From contig CANHRI010000013.1 of the NCBI GenBank assembly GCA_947463515.1, positions 1 through 49,692 on the forward strand: DNA of 49,692 nucleotides, in the 5' to 3' direction. Below, piece after piece: positions 34,889-45,792 of this stretch. Position 1 is the first letter of the stretch. Every line of letters starts with the position of its first letter. The position numbers and the translations under genes were made by a program. Source of the stretch: Flavobacteriaceae bacterium (GTDB lineage: Bacteria > Bacteroidota > Bacteroidia > Flavobacteriales > Flavobacteriaceae). Below the pieces are notes generated by a model, which saw only the letters and a program-made list of their open reading frames with translations, was not told the DNA's origin and searched no databases.

Positions 34889-35455
34889 ATGGATTGGAAG
34901 AAAAAACTCAAATGGTTGCGCAAGCGACTAACGTGGAATTACAAATATGCCATTGGCAAGTGGGACAATATGGGGAGTGAGGCCGATCGTTACAATGCGA
35001 TTGTGAGTCTGATACGCAGTTGTGCTATCCCCGAACCCCGTATTTTGGACTTAGGTTGTGGGTATGGGGCGCTCATGCAGTACCTCAAGCCCGAGGATTA
35101 CTCGTATTGTTTGGGGGTTGATCTTTCGGATACAGCCATTTTGAAAGCGCGCAAACAAAAGTATCCGAAATGCGATTTTAGAGTAGGAGATATCCATCGT
35201 TTTACACCGCCCGGGACTTTTGACATCATCCTTTTTAACGAAGTGCTGTACTATCTTGACAACCGTACAGAGGTGGCCGTGCGCTATGCAGGGTTTGCCC
35301 AACCGAATGGCTATATGATCGTGTCGCTATATGACTTAAAGGAGTCTATTGTAGCCGACCTGTCGAAGGAATTTACGTTTGTAGAAACGCGGGTGGTGCA
35401 CGACAACGACCGTCATGTGGTGTGGGGGATCAACTTGTTTAAACTCTTCCGTTAG
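34889..35455 (+). CDS. Class I SAM-dependent methyltransferase
   Basis: The 188-residue product has the Rossmann-like methyltransferase fold. Motif I is ILDLGCGYGALMQYL at about 51-65, the acidic end of strand beta2 is LGVDLSDTAI, motif II/III is CDFRVGDIHRF and FDIILFNEVLYYLDN. Nothing points to a particular substrate. There is no signal peptide; the first 20 residues are basic (KKKLKWLRKRLTW) and could touch membrane or nucleic acid. The gene appears alone, divergent from the rhomboid gene. Confidence 0.85.
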   Translation: MDWKKKLKWLRKRLTWNYKYAIGKWDNMGSEADRYNAIVSLIRSCAIPEPRILDLGCGYGALMQYLKPEDYSYCLGVDLSDTAILKARKQKYPKCDFRVGDIHRFTPPGTFDIILFNEVLYYLDNRTEVAVRYAGFAQPNGYMIVSLYDLKESIVADLSKEFTFVETRVVHDNDRHVVWGINLFKLFR

Positions 35456-35555
35456 AAGCGATAACCCGGGTGGGGATTGTTTACAACCGCCTAAAATTGT
35501 GAAAAAGTTGCCGTGAAACCCTTCGGTAAAATTCAGGCTTATCCATTATTTTGTC

Positions 35556-35563
35556 TAATTTTG
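35556..35563 (+). promoter_or_regulatory. -7 box upstream of guaA
   Basis: TAATTTTG matches TAnnTTTG, 49 bases before the guaA ATG. A TTG at the usual spacing is lacking. Confidence 0.5.
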
Positions 35564-35612
35564 CAACCATTATTTTGACCTTCGGGTCGTTTATTACGAC
35601 AACACAACACCC

Positions 35613-37142
35613 ATGCAACACAACGTACTTATTCTCGATTTTGGTTCGCAGTACACGCAGCTTATTGCTCGACGCGTCCGTGAACTCCACATTTTTTGTG
35701 AAATTTTTCCGTACAACCAAATGCCTGAAGATTTATCGTCTTTCAAGGCCGTGATTCTCTCGGGGAGTCCGTTTTCGGTTCGTGCCGAAGATGCACCCCA
35801 CCCCGATTTGAGTCAGATTCGCGGCAAACTCCCACTGTTGGCGGTTTGTTACGGAGCGCAATATTTGGCCCATTTCAATGGGGGCGAAGTGGCTCCGAGC
35901 GCAACCCGAGAATACGGGAGGGCGAATTTGACATACATCAAGGATGATGAGGACTTTTTTGAAGAAATCGCTTTAAATTCCCAAGTCTGGATGAGTCACA
36001 GCGATACCATTAAATCGTTACCGCCGCAAGGCATTTGTTTGGCAAGTACCAAAGATGTGGAAAACGCCGCCTATCGTTTGGAGGGGGAACCCACTTATGC
36101 CATTCAATTTCACCCCGAAGTGTATCACTCCATCGACGGTAAGCAATTGTTGGAGAATTTTTTAGTTAAAATTGCCCAAGTGCCGCAAAACTTTACCCCC
36201 AACGCCTTTGTTGAAGACATTGTGGTAGAATTGCGCGAGAAAGTGCAAAATGACAAAGTGGTCTTAGGGCTTTCAGGAGGTGTAGATTCAACCGTGGCCG
36301 CCGTTCTTTTGCACAAGGCCATCGGAAAAAATTTGTATTGTATTTTTGTGAATAACGGATTGTTGCGCAAGAACGAATTTGAAAATGTTTTGCAGCAATA
36401 CCAAGGAATGGGACTCAATGTAAAAGGGGTTGATGCTTCGGCACGTTTTTTGACCGCTTTGGAAGGCATCAGTGATCCAGAAACCAAGCGCAAAACAATC
36501 GGTCGGGTTTTTATCGAAGTTTTTGACGACGAAGCCCAGCTATTGACCGATGTGAAATGGCTTGCACAAGGTACAATTTATCCCGATGTGATTGAGTCGG
36601 TTTCCGTAAAAGGACCTTCGGCTACCATCAAATCCCATCACAATGTAGGTGGTTTGCCCGATTTTATGAAATTAAAAATTGTTGAGCCGCTTCGTATGTT
36701 GTTTAAGGATGAAGTACGTCGCGTAGGCGCTTCGTTGGGCATCGATGCGGAGTTGTTGGGACGCCATCCGTTTCCTGGACCGGGCTTGTCGATTCGTATT
36801 TTAGGCGACATTACGCCCGAAAAAGTGCGCATACTTCAAGAGGTAGACGCCTTGTTTATTGATGGCTTGAAAGCGCACGGACTCTATGATAAAGTGTGGC
36901 AAGCAGGTGCTATTTTGCTGCCAGTGAACAGTGTAGGAGTCATGGGTGATGAGCGTACCTACGAAAAAGTAGTGGCTTTACGTGCGGTAGAATCGACCGA
37001 CGGGATGACCGCCGACTGGGTACACTTGCCTTATGATTTTTTGATGAAAATCTCCAATGAGATTATCAATAAAGTGCGCGGGGTAAATCGCGTGGTGTAT
37101 GACATCAGTTCAAAGCCCCCAGCCACTATTGAATGGGAATAA
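35613..37142 (+). CDS. guaA: GMP synthase (glutamine-hydrolysing)
   Basis: The 509-residue enzyme converts XMP to GMP with glutamine and ATP. The N-terminal class I amidotransferase domain has the catalytic Cys79 in [10 protein letters not shown] and the His/Glu pair in FHPEVYHS. The ATP pyrophosphatase domain has the PP-loop LSGGVDST at 220-227, and the C-terminal dimerisation domain includes [13 protein letters not shown] and ends PPATIEWE. Length is normal. It is followed after 21 bases by the LysM protein and likely starts an operon. Confidence 0.97.
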   Translation: MQHNVLILDFGSQYTQLIARRVRELHIFCEIFPYNQMPEDLSSFKAVILSGSPFSVRAEDAPHPDLSQIRGKLPLLAVCYGAQYLAHFNGGEVAPSATREYGRANLTYIKDDEDFFEEIALNSQVWMSHSDTIKSLPPQGICLASTKDVENAAYRLEGEPTYAIQFHPEVYHSIDGKQLLENFLVKIAQVPQNFTPNAFVEDIVVELREKVQNDKVVLGLSGGVDSTVAAVLLHKAIGKNLYCIFVNNGLLRKNEFENVLQQYQGMGLNVKGVDASARFLTALEGISDPETKRKTIGRVFIEVFDDEAQLLTDVKWLAQGTIYPDVIESVSVKGPSATIKSHHNVGGLPDFMKLKIVEPLRMLFKDEVRRVGASLGIDAELLGRHPFPGPGLSIRILGDITPEKVRILQEVDALFIDGLKAHGLYDKVWQAGAILLPVNSVGVMGDERTYEKVVALRAVESTDGMTADWVHLPYDFLMKISNEIINKVRGVNRVVYDISSKPPATIEWE

Positions 37143-37163
37143 CGATTTAAAAACGATTACGGA

Positions 37164-39101
37164 ATGAAAGGGATTTTTTGGGGATGGGTACTGGGCTTTT
37201 TGTGCAGTATGTCCCTCAGCGCACAAAACCGAACGCACAAAGTTGTGGCCGGGGAAACCGTAGTTTCTTTGGCTCAAAAATATCAAGTAACGCCGTACGA
37301 CCTCTACAAGGTGAATCCCGAGGCCAAAAACGGACTCAAACCCGCTATGGTGCTTGTGCTTCCCCCCAACGCAGTACTGCCTAAAACAAAGGCGACTCCT
37401 GCGGTAACTGCCAATAAACCAAGTGCAACGGTTGCGCAAACTCCTATTCCAGCGACCCATACCGTGCTGGCCAAAGAAACGGTTTTTAGCATTTCCAAAA
37501 AGTATGGACTACCTGCAGGGACCTTAGAATTCTTGAATCCGCAGTTGAAAACCAGTGGATTGCAAACGGGAATGGTGTTGGTATTGAAAAAAGGCGTGCC
37601 TACACCCAAACCCATGCCCGCCCCTTCGATAACCGAACTTACCCATGTAGTGCAGGCGCAAGAAACCAAGTACGGCATTGCCACCCGCTATGGAATTAGT
37701 GTGGCTGAGTTGGAAGCTCAAAATCCTACCATCGTCGACAGCTTACCCGTAGGCGCGGTGTTGAAAATAAAGAAAAGTGCTTCTAAACCCGCGACAACGG
37801 TGGCAGAACCCATCAAACCCAAACCCATAGAAACGCTCTCTTATACGGTGCAAAACGGTGAAACGGTATTTAGTTTGAGCCGTCAATTTGGCTTGTCGGA
37901 AGCGGCTTTGATGCGGTTGAATCCCGAACTCAAGGACGGACTCAAAGAGGGCATGGTGTTGCAAGTCCCCATGCAAGTTTCCTTTGCCAAAAACCGAACC
38001 GATAGTGGGGTAAAAGACCTATCGCAATCCGCCAACCGACAAAAGCGTCGGGAGTTGGTGCTGTTTTTACCTTTTAATGCCGCCAAGATTCAAAACGACA
38101 CCGTAACGGGTGTGGTGGAACGGTTGAAAAAGGATAAGTTTTTGAACATGACGTTGGATTTTTATTCAGGCGCTTTGATGGCGATTGACTCGGCGCGAAC
38201 CTTAGGGTTGAACGTGAATGTTCGTATTTTTGATTCGCAAGAGTCTCGACAAACTACGGCCGCTTTGGATTTGCTCAAGCAAGAAGATTTTTCCCAAGTG
38301 GATGCTGTCATCGGCCCGTTTTACCAAATCAATGTTGAAAAAGTAGCTGCGGCCTTGGAAACTCAAAAAACACCTGTGATTTCACCGTTATCGCGAGACG
38401 AAGGCAAGAGTTACAGCAACTTATTGCAATCGACCCCTTTACAAGACGCCACCAAAGCAGCTATGTTGGATTACCTTCAATCCAAAAATGGCAATATCAT
38501 TGCGGTGGTTTCTCCCAAAAAACAGTCTATGCGGCAGTATTTACGGGACTATTATGAGGGTGTGAAACTCGTTGGGGTAGCCGACAATGGCTCGGTGGTT
38601 GCCGACAGTATAAAAAAGCATTTTGTGAAAGACCGCATGAACTATGTGATTTTGGCCACCGAGAAAACGGGGGCTGTCATGACAACTACAGCTTCTATGG
38701 TGGCCGCTCAAAAAGACTTTAAAGTACAATTGGTCATTTTGGAAGCCAATGAAACTTTGGATTACGAAGAGATTCCGATAGCGCGTTTGACCAAATTGAA
38801 ATTGATGTACCCTTCCGTTACGCGTGAGAACGACAGTCCCACGGCCGAGCAATTTGATTTGGCTTACCGAAAAAAGAATAAAGTTTTTCCCAATACCTAT
38901 GCGATTCGCGGGTTTGATCTCACTTTTGACACCTTGTTGCGCATTTCGCAAGAAAATGGGTTTCTAGGGACTTTAGACGCGGCTTCCGAGCATTTGGAAA
39001 ACCGTTTTGATTACGCTCGTAAAATTTCAGGAGGCTATGCCAATACAGGTGTTTACATATTATATTACGATGAAGATTTACAATTAAAACAAGCAAATTA
39101 A
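37164..39101 (+). CDS. LysM-repeat protein with a C-terminal periplasmic-binding-like domain
   Basis: The 645-residue product has a signal peptide (MKGIFWGWVLGFLCSMSLSAQ), four LysM repeats (about 24-68, 98-143, 161-206 and 229-272; for example HKVVAGETVVSLAQKY and YTVQNGETVFSLSRQF) joined by Pro/Ala/Thr-rich linkers, and a C-terminal domain of about 340 residues that resembles type 1 periplasmic-binding proteins (LVLFLPFNAAKIQ, VDAVIGPFYQINVEKVAAAL, ISPLSRDEGKSYSN). LysM binds the glycan of peptidoglycan, so the protein is probably held at the wall; the ligand of the second part is unknown. It sits between guaA and the OsmC gene. Confidence 0.87.
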   Translation: MKGIFWGWVLGFLCSMSLSAQNRTHKVVAGETVVSLAQKYQVTPYDLYKVNPEAKNGLKPAMVLVLPPNAVLPKTKATPAVTANKPSATVAQTPIPATHTVLAKETVFSISKKYGLPAGTLEFLNPQLKTSGLQTGMVLVLKKGVPTPKPMPAPSITELTHVVQAQETKYGIATRYGISVAELEAQNPTIVDSLPVGAVLKIKKSASKPATTVAEPIKPKPIETLSYTVQNGETVFSLSRQFGLSEAALMRLNPELKDGLKEGMVLQVPMQVSFAKNRTDSGVKDLSQSANRQKRRELVLFLPFNAAKIQNDTVTGVVERLKKDKFLNMTLDFYSGALMAIDSARTLGLNVNVRIFDSQESRQTTAALDLLKQEDFSQVDAVIGPFYQINVEKVAAALETQKTPVISPLSRDEGKSYSNLLQSTPLQDATKAAMLDYLQSKNGNIIAVVSPKKQSMRQYLRDYYEGVKLVGVADNGSVVADSIKKHFVKDRMNYVILATEKTGAVMTTTASMVAAQKDFKVQLVILEANETLDYEEIPIARLTKLKLMYPSVTRENDSPTAEQFDLAYRKKNKVFPNTYAIRGFDLTFDTLLRISQENGFLGTLDAASEHLENRFDYARKISGGYANTGVYILYYDEDLQLKQAN

Positions 39102-39102
39102 T

Positions 39103-39510
39103 ATGGCTACCTCACGCGTTACTTACCAAGGGGATTTGCGGACTTCCTCTGAGCATTTGCAGTCCGGGTCAATCCTTATTTCCGACGCTCCTGTCGATAA
39201 TCAAGGGAAAGGAGCGGCTTTTTCACCCACCGATACGGTTGCCAATGCTTTGGCGAGTTGTATGTTTACCGTGATGGGAATCAAAGCGCGCGATTTAGGG
39301 GTGGATTTAGCGGGTTCGACCGCTGAGGTAACCAAAGTAATGGGAACCGATCCACGTCGTATTTCGGCGATTCATATTGTTTTTACTTTTGCTATCGCTG
39401 TAGATGATAAAACAAAAACCATTTTAGAGCGCACCGCAATGACCTGTCCTGTTCATTATAGTTTACATCCCGAAATTACGCAGGACATCGTTTTTCATTG
39501 GCCGGCATGA
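39103..39510 (+). CDS. OsmC family peroxidase-like protein
   Basis: The 135-residue protein has the two redox Cys typical of OsmC/Ohr proteins: Cys53 in ALASCMFTVMG and Cys115 in AMTCPVHYS. OsmC-like enzymes reduce organic hydroperoxides in the cytosol with dithiol donors. Whether this one is an active peroxidase or a YhfA-type member is not clear from sequence. It begins 1 base after the LysM gene and its stop overlaps the DUF3820 gene start as ATGA. Confidence 0.9.
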   Translation: MATSRVTYQGDLRTSSEHLQSGSILISDAPVDNQGKGAAFSPTDTVANALASCMFTVMGIKARDLGVDLAGSTAEVTKVMGTDPRRISAIHIVFTFAIAVDDKTKTILERTAMTCPVHYSLHPEITQDIVFHWPA

Positions 39511-39731
39511 ATCCCCAGCACAAAGCCTTACTCGATTTAGCCCACGCTCAAATGCCGTATGGGAAATACAAAGGGCGGTATTTGATTGATTTACCCGAGT
39601 ATTATGTAGTATGGCTGCAAAACAACCGATTGCCTTCGGGAACCCTCGGGACCCAATTGCGCTTGGTTCATGAGCTGCAAGTCAACGGCTTAGAAGATTT
39701 AGTACGACGGTTGCGCACCCCTTCGCGTTAG
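39507..39731 (+). CDS. DUF3820 family protein
   Basis: The 74-residue product, starting MNPQHKALLDLAHAQMPYGK, matches DUF3820: MPYGKYKGRYLIDLPEYY and WLQNNRLPSGTLG are the family core. It is cytosolic and its biochemical role is unknown; related segments occur next to exonuclease domains, so a nucleic-acid link is possible. ATG 39507 overlaps the OsmC stop (ATGA), and this start is preferred over an upstream TTG. Confidence 0.87.
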   Translation: MNPQHKALLDLAHAQMPYGKYKGRYLIDLPEYYVVWLQNNRLPSGTLGTQLRLVHELQVNGLEDLVRRLRTPSR

Positions 39732-39784
39732 GTTGATAACTCCTGATAAAATGCATGACTTGCCATTTTCAGATTGGCGGATAA

Positions 39785-41440
<1,656 letters not shown>

Positions 41441-41476
41441 GCTGTGGCTTGAAGGTCCGGCGCAATGTAGATTATA

Positions 41477-43366
41477 ATGGAAGAAAAAAAGTTTGATAAG
41501 AATTCGGTTATCGGATTCGCCCTGCTCTTTGTATTGATTCTGTGGATGATGTATAACTCCAGTCAGGAGCAGCAAAAAGCCCAAACGGGTAAAGCGACCA
41601 CCGCTCAAAAATCCACTCCTAAAAAAGACACGCCAGCCGCAACGCCAGCTCTCCCCACCGATACTACGGCGACCGATAGCAATGCAGTAAAAGCAGCCGA
41701 ATCGAAGTTTGGTAAGTTTGCCTATGCAGCGACATTGCCCTCAGCCAAAGGCGGAACGACCGTGTTGGAAAATGATTTGGTGAAAATCGTGGTGGCCAAT
41801 CAAGGGGGCGCAGTGCAGCAAGTAACGCTGAAAAAATTTGAAAAGTTCCGCAAAAATTCGGGACAACTCGTACAATTGGTCGATCAGAAAAACGCCCAAT
41901 TCAACTTAGAAGTCAAAACAACCGATAATCGTGTGTTACAAACGAAAGACTTGTTTTTTGAACCCCAACTGACCAAAGTGGGCGCTGATCAGGTCTTGTC
42001 GATGAAACTCAAAGCGGGTCCCAATGCCTTTTTGGAATATAAGTATGTTTTGAAAGCCAACGATTATATGTTGGATTTTGATGTGCGTTCCCAAGGTTTA
42101 CGTAATGTATTGGCTCCGAATGATCCAGTGCAATTGGATTGGTCGTTAAAAACCTTCCGCAATGAGATTAGCATTCCGTATGAAAATCGCTATACAGAGA
42201 CCATTTTTGAATATGAAGATGGAAAAGACGATTATGTAGGACAAGGCCAAGGAAAAGAAGAAAATCCAGAGGCAGTGACCTATGTGGCCTACCGTCAGCA
42301 TTTCTTTGCTTCGGTGTTAATGACCAATAAACCGTTTAAAACCGCCAAGCTTACCTCAGATGATTTGGTCAAAGATGCCGAAAAAGATACAGTATTTACC
42401 AAGCAATTGACCACACGAGTTCCCTTGGAGTTGGCACAAGGCGAATTGGATTATAAAATGAATTGGTACTTCGGACCTGCAGATTACCAACTTTTGAATA
42501 ATTACGATCGCAATTTAGATGAAGTGGTTCCCATGGGTTGGGGGATATTCGGTTGGATTAACAAATTCATTTTTGTCCCCTTGTTTGGATTATTAGGCGG
42601 CTGGATGGCTTTTGGATGGGCGATTATTTTGTTTACCATCATTATCAAATTGGCCATGTCACCCATTACTTTCAAGTCTTTCCTATCCCAAGCCAAAATG
42701 AAGGTGTTGCGTCCCGAGATTACCGAGCTGAATAATAAGCATAAAGATCCGGTGAAGCGTCAACAAGAGATGATGAAATTATACTCCAAAGCGGGTGTGA
42801 ATCCGATGGCTGGATGTATTCCTGCATTGATTCAATTGCCGTTTGTATATGCATCTTTTCAGTTTTTCCCTGCGGCTATTGAATTACGTCAGAAAAGCTT
42901 TTTATGGGCCGAGGATTTATCGTCGTTTGACGCCATTGCAAAATTACCGTTTTATATTCCACTCTATGGAAACCATATTAGTTTGTTCCCCATCTTAGCA
43001 GCTATTGCGATTTTCTTCTATATGAAAATGACTTCAGGCGATAATGCGGCCATGGCACAACCCGCACAAGAGGGAATGCCCGATATGGCGAAGTTGATGA
43101 AGATTATGATTTATGTCTCGCCGATTATGATGTTGATTTTCTTCAATAGTTATGGTTCAGGATTGAGTTTGTACAACTTTATGTCCAACGTAGTCACCAT
43201 CGGGGTGATGTTGGTGATTAAGAAGTATTTTATTGACAGCGATAAAATCCATGCGCAAATTCAAGAAAACAAACAAAAGCCTGCCAAAGAGAGCAAGTTT
43301 CAACGCAAGATGCGCGAGATGATGGAACAAGCCGAAGCGCAGAAGCAATTAAAAGGAAAGAAATAA
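41477..43366 (+). CDS. yidC: Membrane protein insertase YidC
   Basis: The 629-residue product has the Gram-negative YidC layout: an N-terminal membrane helix (about 11-28, VIGFALLFVLILWMMYN), a Lys/Thr/Ala-rich linker, a large periplasmic beta domain (about 75-345) and a C-terminal insertase core with five helices, including GVNPMAGCIPALIQLPFVYA and SYGSGLSLYNFMSN. The end is long and basic (KFQRKMREMMEQ...KGKK), useful for ribosome contact. It inserts proteins into the inner membrane with or without Sec. It comes after pyrG and ends at a terminator. Confidence 0.97.
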   Translation: MEEKKFDKNSVIGFALLFVLILWMMYNSSQEQQKAQTGKATTAQKSTPKKDTPAATPALPTDTTATDSNAVKAAESKFGKFAYAATLPSAKGGTTVLENDLVKIVVANQGGAVQQVTLKKFEKFRKNSGQLVQLVDQKNAQFNLEVKTTDNRVLQTKDLFFEPQLTKVGADQVLSMKLKAGPNAFLEYKYVLKANDYMLDFDVRSQGLRNVLAPNDPVQLDWSLKTFRNEISIPYENRYTETIFEYEDGKDDYVGQGQGKEENPEAVTYVAYRQHFFASVLMTNKPFKTAKLTSDDLVKDAEKDTVFTKQLTTRVPLELAQGELDYKMNWYFGPADYQLLNNYDRNLDEVVPMGWGIFGWINKFIFVPLFGLLGGWMAFGWAIILFTIIIKLAMSPITFKSFLSQAKMKVLRPEITELNNKHKDPVKRQQEMMKLYSKAGVNPMAGCIPALIQLPFVYASFQFFPAAIELRQKSFLWAEDLSSFDAIAKLPFYIPLYGNHISLFPILAAIAIFFYMKMTSGDNAAMAQPAQEGMPDMAKLMKIMIYVSPIMMLIFFNSYGSGLSLYNFMSNVVTIGVMLVIKKYFIDSDKIHAQIQENKQKPAKESKFQRKMREMMEQAEAQKQLKGKK

Positions 43367-43382
43367 ATCCATTAGATTTTGT

Positions 43383-43414
43383 AAAAAAGGTTGTCTACAG
43401 GCAACCTTTTTTTT
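43383..43414 (+). terminator. Rho-independent terminator after yidC
   Basis: AAAAGGTTG-TCTACAGG-CAACCTTTT forms a 9-bp stem followed by a T run. The 166 bases after it, up to the next terminator, show no gene. Confidence 0.9.
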
Positions 43415-43580
43415 GCTTTAAAAGATAGGGGTTTTACCCAAAGAAACAGTTGCGTAAGTTTCGTAAAGAAAAACTTTACCCGAAGGCTAGAGAATGATTT
43501 TTTTTATCACAAAATAATCACGTGCGAATTTAACGTAAGTTTCCACAAGGAAGTAGTTGTCTTTCGGTTATTGACGAGCC

Positions 43581-43608
43581 AAAAAAAAGACTGCCCGAAG
43601 ACAGTCTT
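43581..43608 (-). terminator. Terminator of the fasciclin gene
   Basis: On the minus strand AAGACTG-TCTTCGGG-CAGTCTT is followed by seven T. It lies 27 bases past the fasciclin stop. Confidence 0.85.
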
Positions 43609-43634
43609 TTCAAAGTATGAAGAAAATTTACGTA

Positions 43635-44645
43635 TTACAACTGGGGTTGTAATACGCGGTTTACTCCGTGAATCACACCATTCGAACACTGAACATCAGC
43701 TTGGTTAACACGGGCTAAATTGTTGGCAAAGTCACGAATATCTACAGTTCCTGACCCTAAGATTACCGTAGTGTTTTGAACTGGACTTGTAATCATTGGA
43801 ATAGATTGGTTGTTAGTCAATTGGTTGGAACGTACATTTCCAGCAACAGTTACGTGGTATTGTAAAACTTTAGATACTTGAGCTGGCGTAGCGCCTACAG
43901 CAAATCCAGTGCCTGTAGTAGCTGCAGTAAAGGCTGCATTGTCAGGAGCGAATACTGTCGCAGGAGCCGAAGCGGTTAAACCATTCAACGCTGCTAAAAC
44001 CGCTGATTGATCTCCAAAAGCACCTGAAGCACCACTAGTTACTACAGCTTGTAACGTATCAAACTGAGGGTTAGCCACAACATGATTTACAATCTTTGGA
44101 ATAGCGATAACATTGCTTACAACGTGAATGATACCATTGCTAGCATCGATATCAGCGGTAGCTACGGTTGAGCCACCATTAGAGGCACCGCCATTGATCG
44201 TTACGGTATTTCCTGATTTTTGTACAAACATACTGATGGTAGGTGCACCCGTAGTTGAGTTGATAGGAGACAAGGTTGACACATAAACGGCTGGTGGAAT
44301 CGCTGAGCTTGCAATTTCAGTTCCAATAACGTGATTCAACAATAAGTTTTTCAATACCGGTACAGGAACCGCATCGACGTTAGCAAATCCATTAGCGCTT
44401 AAGAATGCAGCAAATGCATCATTCGTAGGAGCAAATACAGTGAAGTTTCCACTTCCACTCAAAACTCCTGTTAATTCAGCACGGTTTAAAGCTGCTACCA
44501 AAGAAGAAAGGTTTGCTGTTCGTGAAGCAATACCGGCAATGGTGTTGTCGGGTTGTGCATTGTTGTTGTCGTCATCGCTACAAGCGGTTAGACCCAACGC
44601 CATGAACGCAATCAAAGCGAATTGTTTTAATCTGTTTGTTTTCAT
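43635..44645 (-). CDS. Lipoprotein with two fasciclin domains
   Basis: The 336-residue product has a lipoprotein signal (MKTNRLKQFALIAFMALGL, Cys22 in LTAC) and an Asp/Asn-rich spacer (SDDDNNNAQPDN), then two fasciclin (FAS1) domains, about 35-180 and 190-336. Each has the H1 motif (FTVFAPTNDAFAAF and ATVFAPDNAAFTAA), the YH pair or equivalent (LLNHVIG, LQYHVTV), and the last strand NGIIHVVSNV / NGVIHGVNRVL. FAS1 domains mediate adhesion or matrix contact. It would face outward from a membrane. It is monocistronic. Confidence 0.93.
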   Translation of the reverse strand: MKTNRLKQFALIAFMALGLTACSDDDNNNAQPDNTIAGIASRTANLSSLVAALNRAELTGVLSGSGNFTVFAPTNDAFAAFLSANGFANVDAVPVPVLKNLLLNHVIGTEIASSAIPPAVYVSTLSPINSTTGAPTISMFVQKSGNTVTINGGASNGGSTVATADIDASNGIIHVVSNVIAIPKIVNHVVANPQFDTLQAVVTSGASGAFGDQSAVLAALNGLTASAPATVFAPDNAAFTAATTGTGFAVGATPAQVSKVLQYHVTVAGNVRSNQLTNNQSIPMITSPVQNTTVILGSGTVDIRDFANNLARVNQADVQCSNGVIHGVNRVLQPQL

Positions 44646-44670
44646 AATATAATTTTTTAAAAAGTTTTAT

Positions 44671-44700
44671 CGAAAGTAAGGGGTCTATTTTGTTTAACAA
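44671..44700 (-). promoter_or_regulatory. Promoter of the fasciclin gene
   Basis: On the minus strand TTG (44700-44698), a 19-base spacer and TACTTTCG (44678-44671) fit TTG/TAnnTTTG with one mismatch in the -7 box, 25 bases before the start. Confidence 0.5.
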
Positions 44701-44813
44701 TAATTAAAAAAGCCTAAACAGAACATTTTGTAAAATTCTTAACTTTTTTGTTTAACGTTTCCCTACAACTTTTTCGCTTTTGTGAATTGTTTAAGGTTTG
44801 TCGTTAAACAAAT
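44689..44813. repeat. Three copies of TTTGTTTAAC in the divergent promoter region
   Basis: TTTGTTTAAC occurs at 44689-44698 and 44749-44758 on the plus strand and, inverted, at 44804-44813. The first overlaps the -33 element of the fasciclin promoter. A ten-base word three times in 125 bases is more than expected by chance even in AT-rich sequence, so I infer binding sites for a regulator or an alternative sigma factor. Confidence 0.4.
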
Positions 44814-44865
44814 GTGAAGTATAAAATGTAAGAAATAACTTAATTTTATTTTTCTTCAACTTTGT

Positions 44866-44873
44866 TACATTTG
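44866..44873 (+). promoter_or_regulatory. -7 box upstream of the YwqK-like gene
   Basis: TACATTTG matches TAnnTTTG, 46 bases before the ATG at 44920. No TTG at the expected distance. Confidence 0.45.
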
Positions 44874-44919
44874 TGTACGAAAAGTGATCATTTTTCGTTT
44901 CATATTTAAAGATTCATTT

Positions 44920-45633
44920 ATGCGTTACCTTCTCCTTTTTTGTTTGTGTGTACAATGGGTATGTGCCCAGTCTATTAATCAGTTGGATGGACAAGGAAAA
45001 AAACATGGGATTTGGAAAGGAACCTTTGCCGATACGGGACGTCCTCGCTATGAAGGCACCTTTGAACATGGGAAGGAAGTGGGTACGTTTCGCTTTTTTG
45101 ACAATACCAAAGAGGGTGCAGTAATCGCCACACGCGAGTTTAACCCCAAAGACAATTCCTGTTATACCATAGTGTACACTCCCAAAGGGAACAAAGTCAG
45201 TGAGGGCAAGCTCGTTAATCGTTTGGAAGAAGGCGAATGGAAATTTTACCATGAAGATTCCCCTCAAATAATGACATTGGAGCTTTATGTCAAAGGCAAA
45301 TTAAACGGTACGCGCAAAGTTTTTTACAAAAGTGGCGTCCTAGCCGAGGAATCTGGTTATAAAAACGGACTTCGCGAAGGATTGTACCGCAAAATTACCG
45401 AACAAGGATTGGTTTTAGAGGAAAGTAATTATAAAAATGGGGAATACGACGGACCCGCAGTGTTTCGCACCGCTGAAAATAAAATTGCTGCCCGAGGAAC
45501 TTTTGTCAAAGGTAAAAAAGAGGGAATTTGGGAGGTTTTGGAAAAAGGCAAACTGGTCAAAAAAGATATGGGTAAACAAAAAGTTCGCAAATTTGTCAAA
45601 AAGCCCATCACCCGCGAAGAAGATCGAGAGTAA
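44920..45633 (+). CDS. Secreted MORN/YwqK-repeat protein
   Basis: The 237-residue product has a signal peptide (MRYLLLFCLCVQWVCAQ) and a series of MORN-like/YwqK repeats in which G-x-W/Y-x-x-Y/F and KNG/KGK turns recur every 20-25 residues (KKHGIWKGTFAD, EEGEWKFYHED, KLNGTRKVFYKSG, YKNGLREGLYRK, YKNGEYDGP, KKEGIWEVLEKG). Automatic annotation often labels such proteins 'YwqK family antitoxin', but a signal peptide and the absence of a toxin partner make that unlikely. I place the start at ATG 44920, as the longer frame begins with GTG and adds a non-signal stretch. Confidence 0.82.
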   Translation: MRYLLLFCLCVQWVCAQSINQLDGQGKKHGIWKGTFADTGRPRYEGTFEHGKEVGTFRFFDNTKEGAVIATREFNPKDNSCYTIVYTPKGNKVSEGKLVNRLEEGEWKFYHEDSPQIMTLELYVKGKLNGTRKVFYKSGVLAEESGYKNGLREGLYRKITEQGLVLEESNYKNGEYDGPAVFRTAENKIAARGTFVKGKKEGIWEVLEKGKLVKKDMGKQKVRKFVKKPITREEDRE

Positions 45634-45785
45634 AATTTTTAAATTCCAAATTTAAAATTCCAAATCCCAAATTCCTCCCGAAGTTTCGGGACCAATTTCC
45701 AAATTCTAAATTTCAAACCACTTTCTCGCAATTACGTCTATTTTAAATGAACACGTAATTCATAATTTATAATTCACAATTCAAA
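45634..45785. repeat. AT-rich word repeats with a CCCGAAGTTTCGGG hairpin
   Basis: Repeats of AAATTCCAAAT and variants run from 45638 to about 45718, interrupted by CCCGAA-GT-TTCGGG, a perfect 6-bp palindrome near 45677-45692. A second block of AATTCATAATTTATAATTC words follows at about 45755-45785. Such blocks are typical flavobacterial spacers. Together with copy B of the dispersed element they fill the 317-base gap before mnmA; no gene is seen. Confidence 0.7.
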
Positions 45786-45792
45786 ATTTCAT

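Noticed and set aside
43391..43708. Plus-strand frame of 105 codons after yidC
   Set aside because: It starts in the yidC terminator, runs through a second terminator and into the fasciclin gene on the other strand, so it is not credible.
44920..45633. Toxin-antitoxin system, from the usual 'YwqK family antitoxin' label
   Set aside because: The protein has a signal peptide and no toxin gene is adjacent; the repeats alone explain the label.
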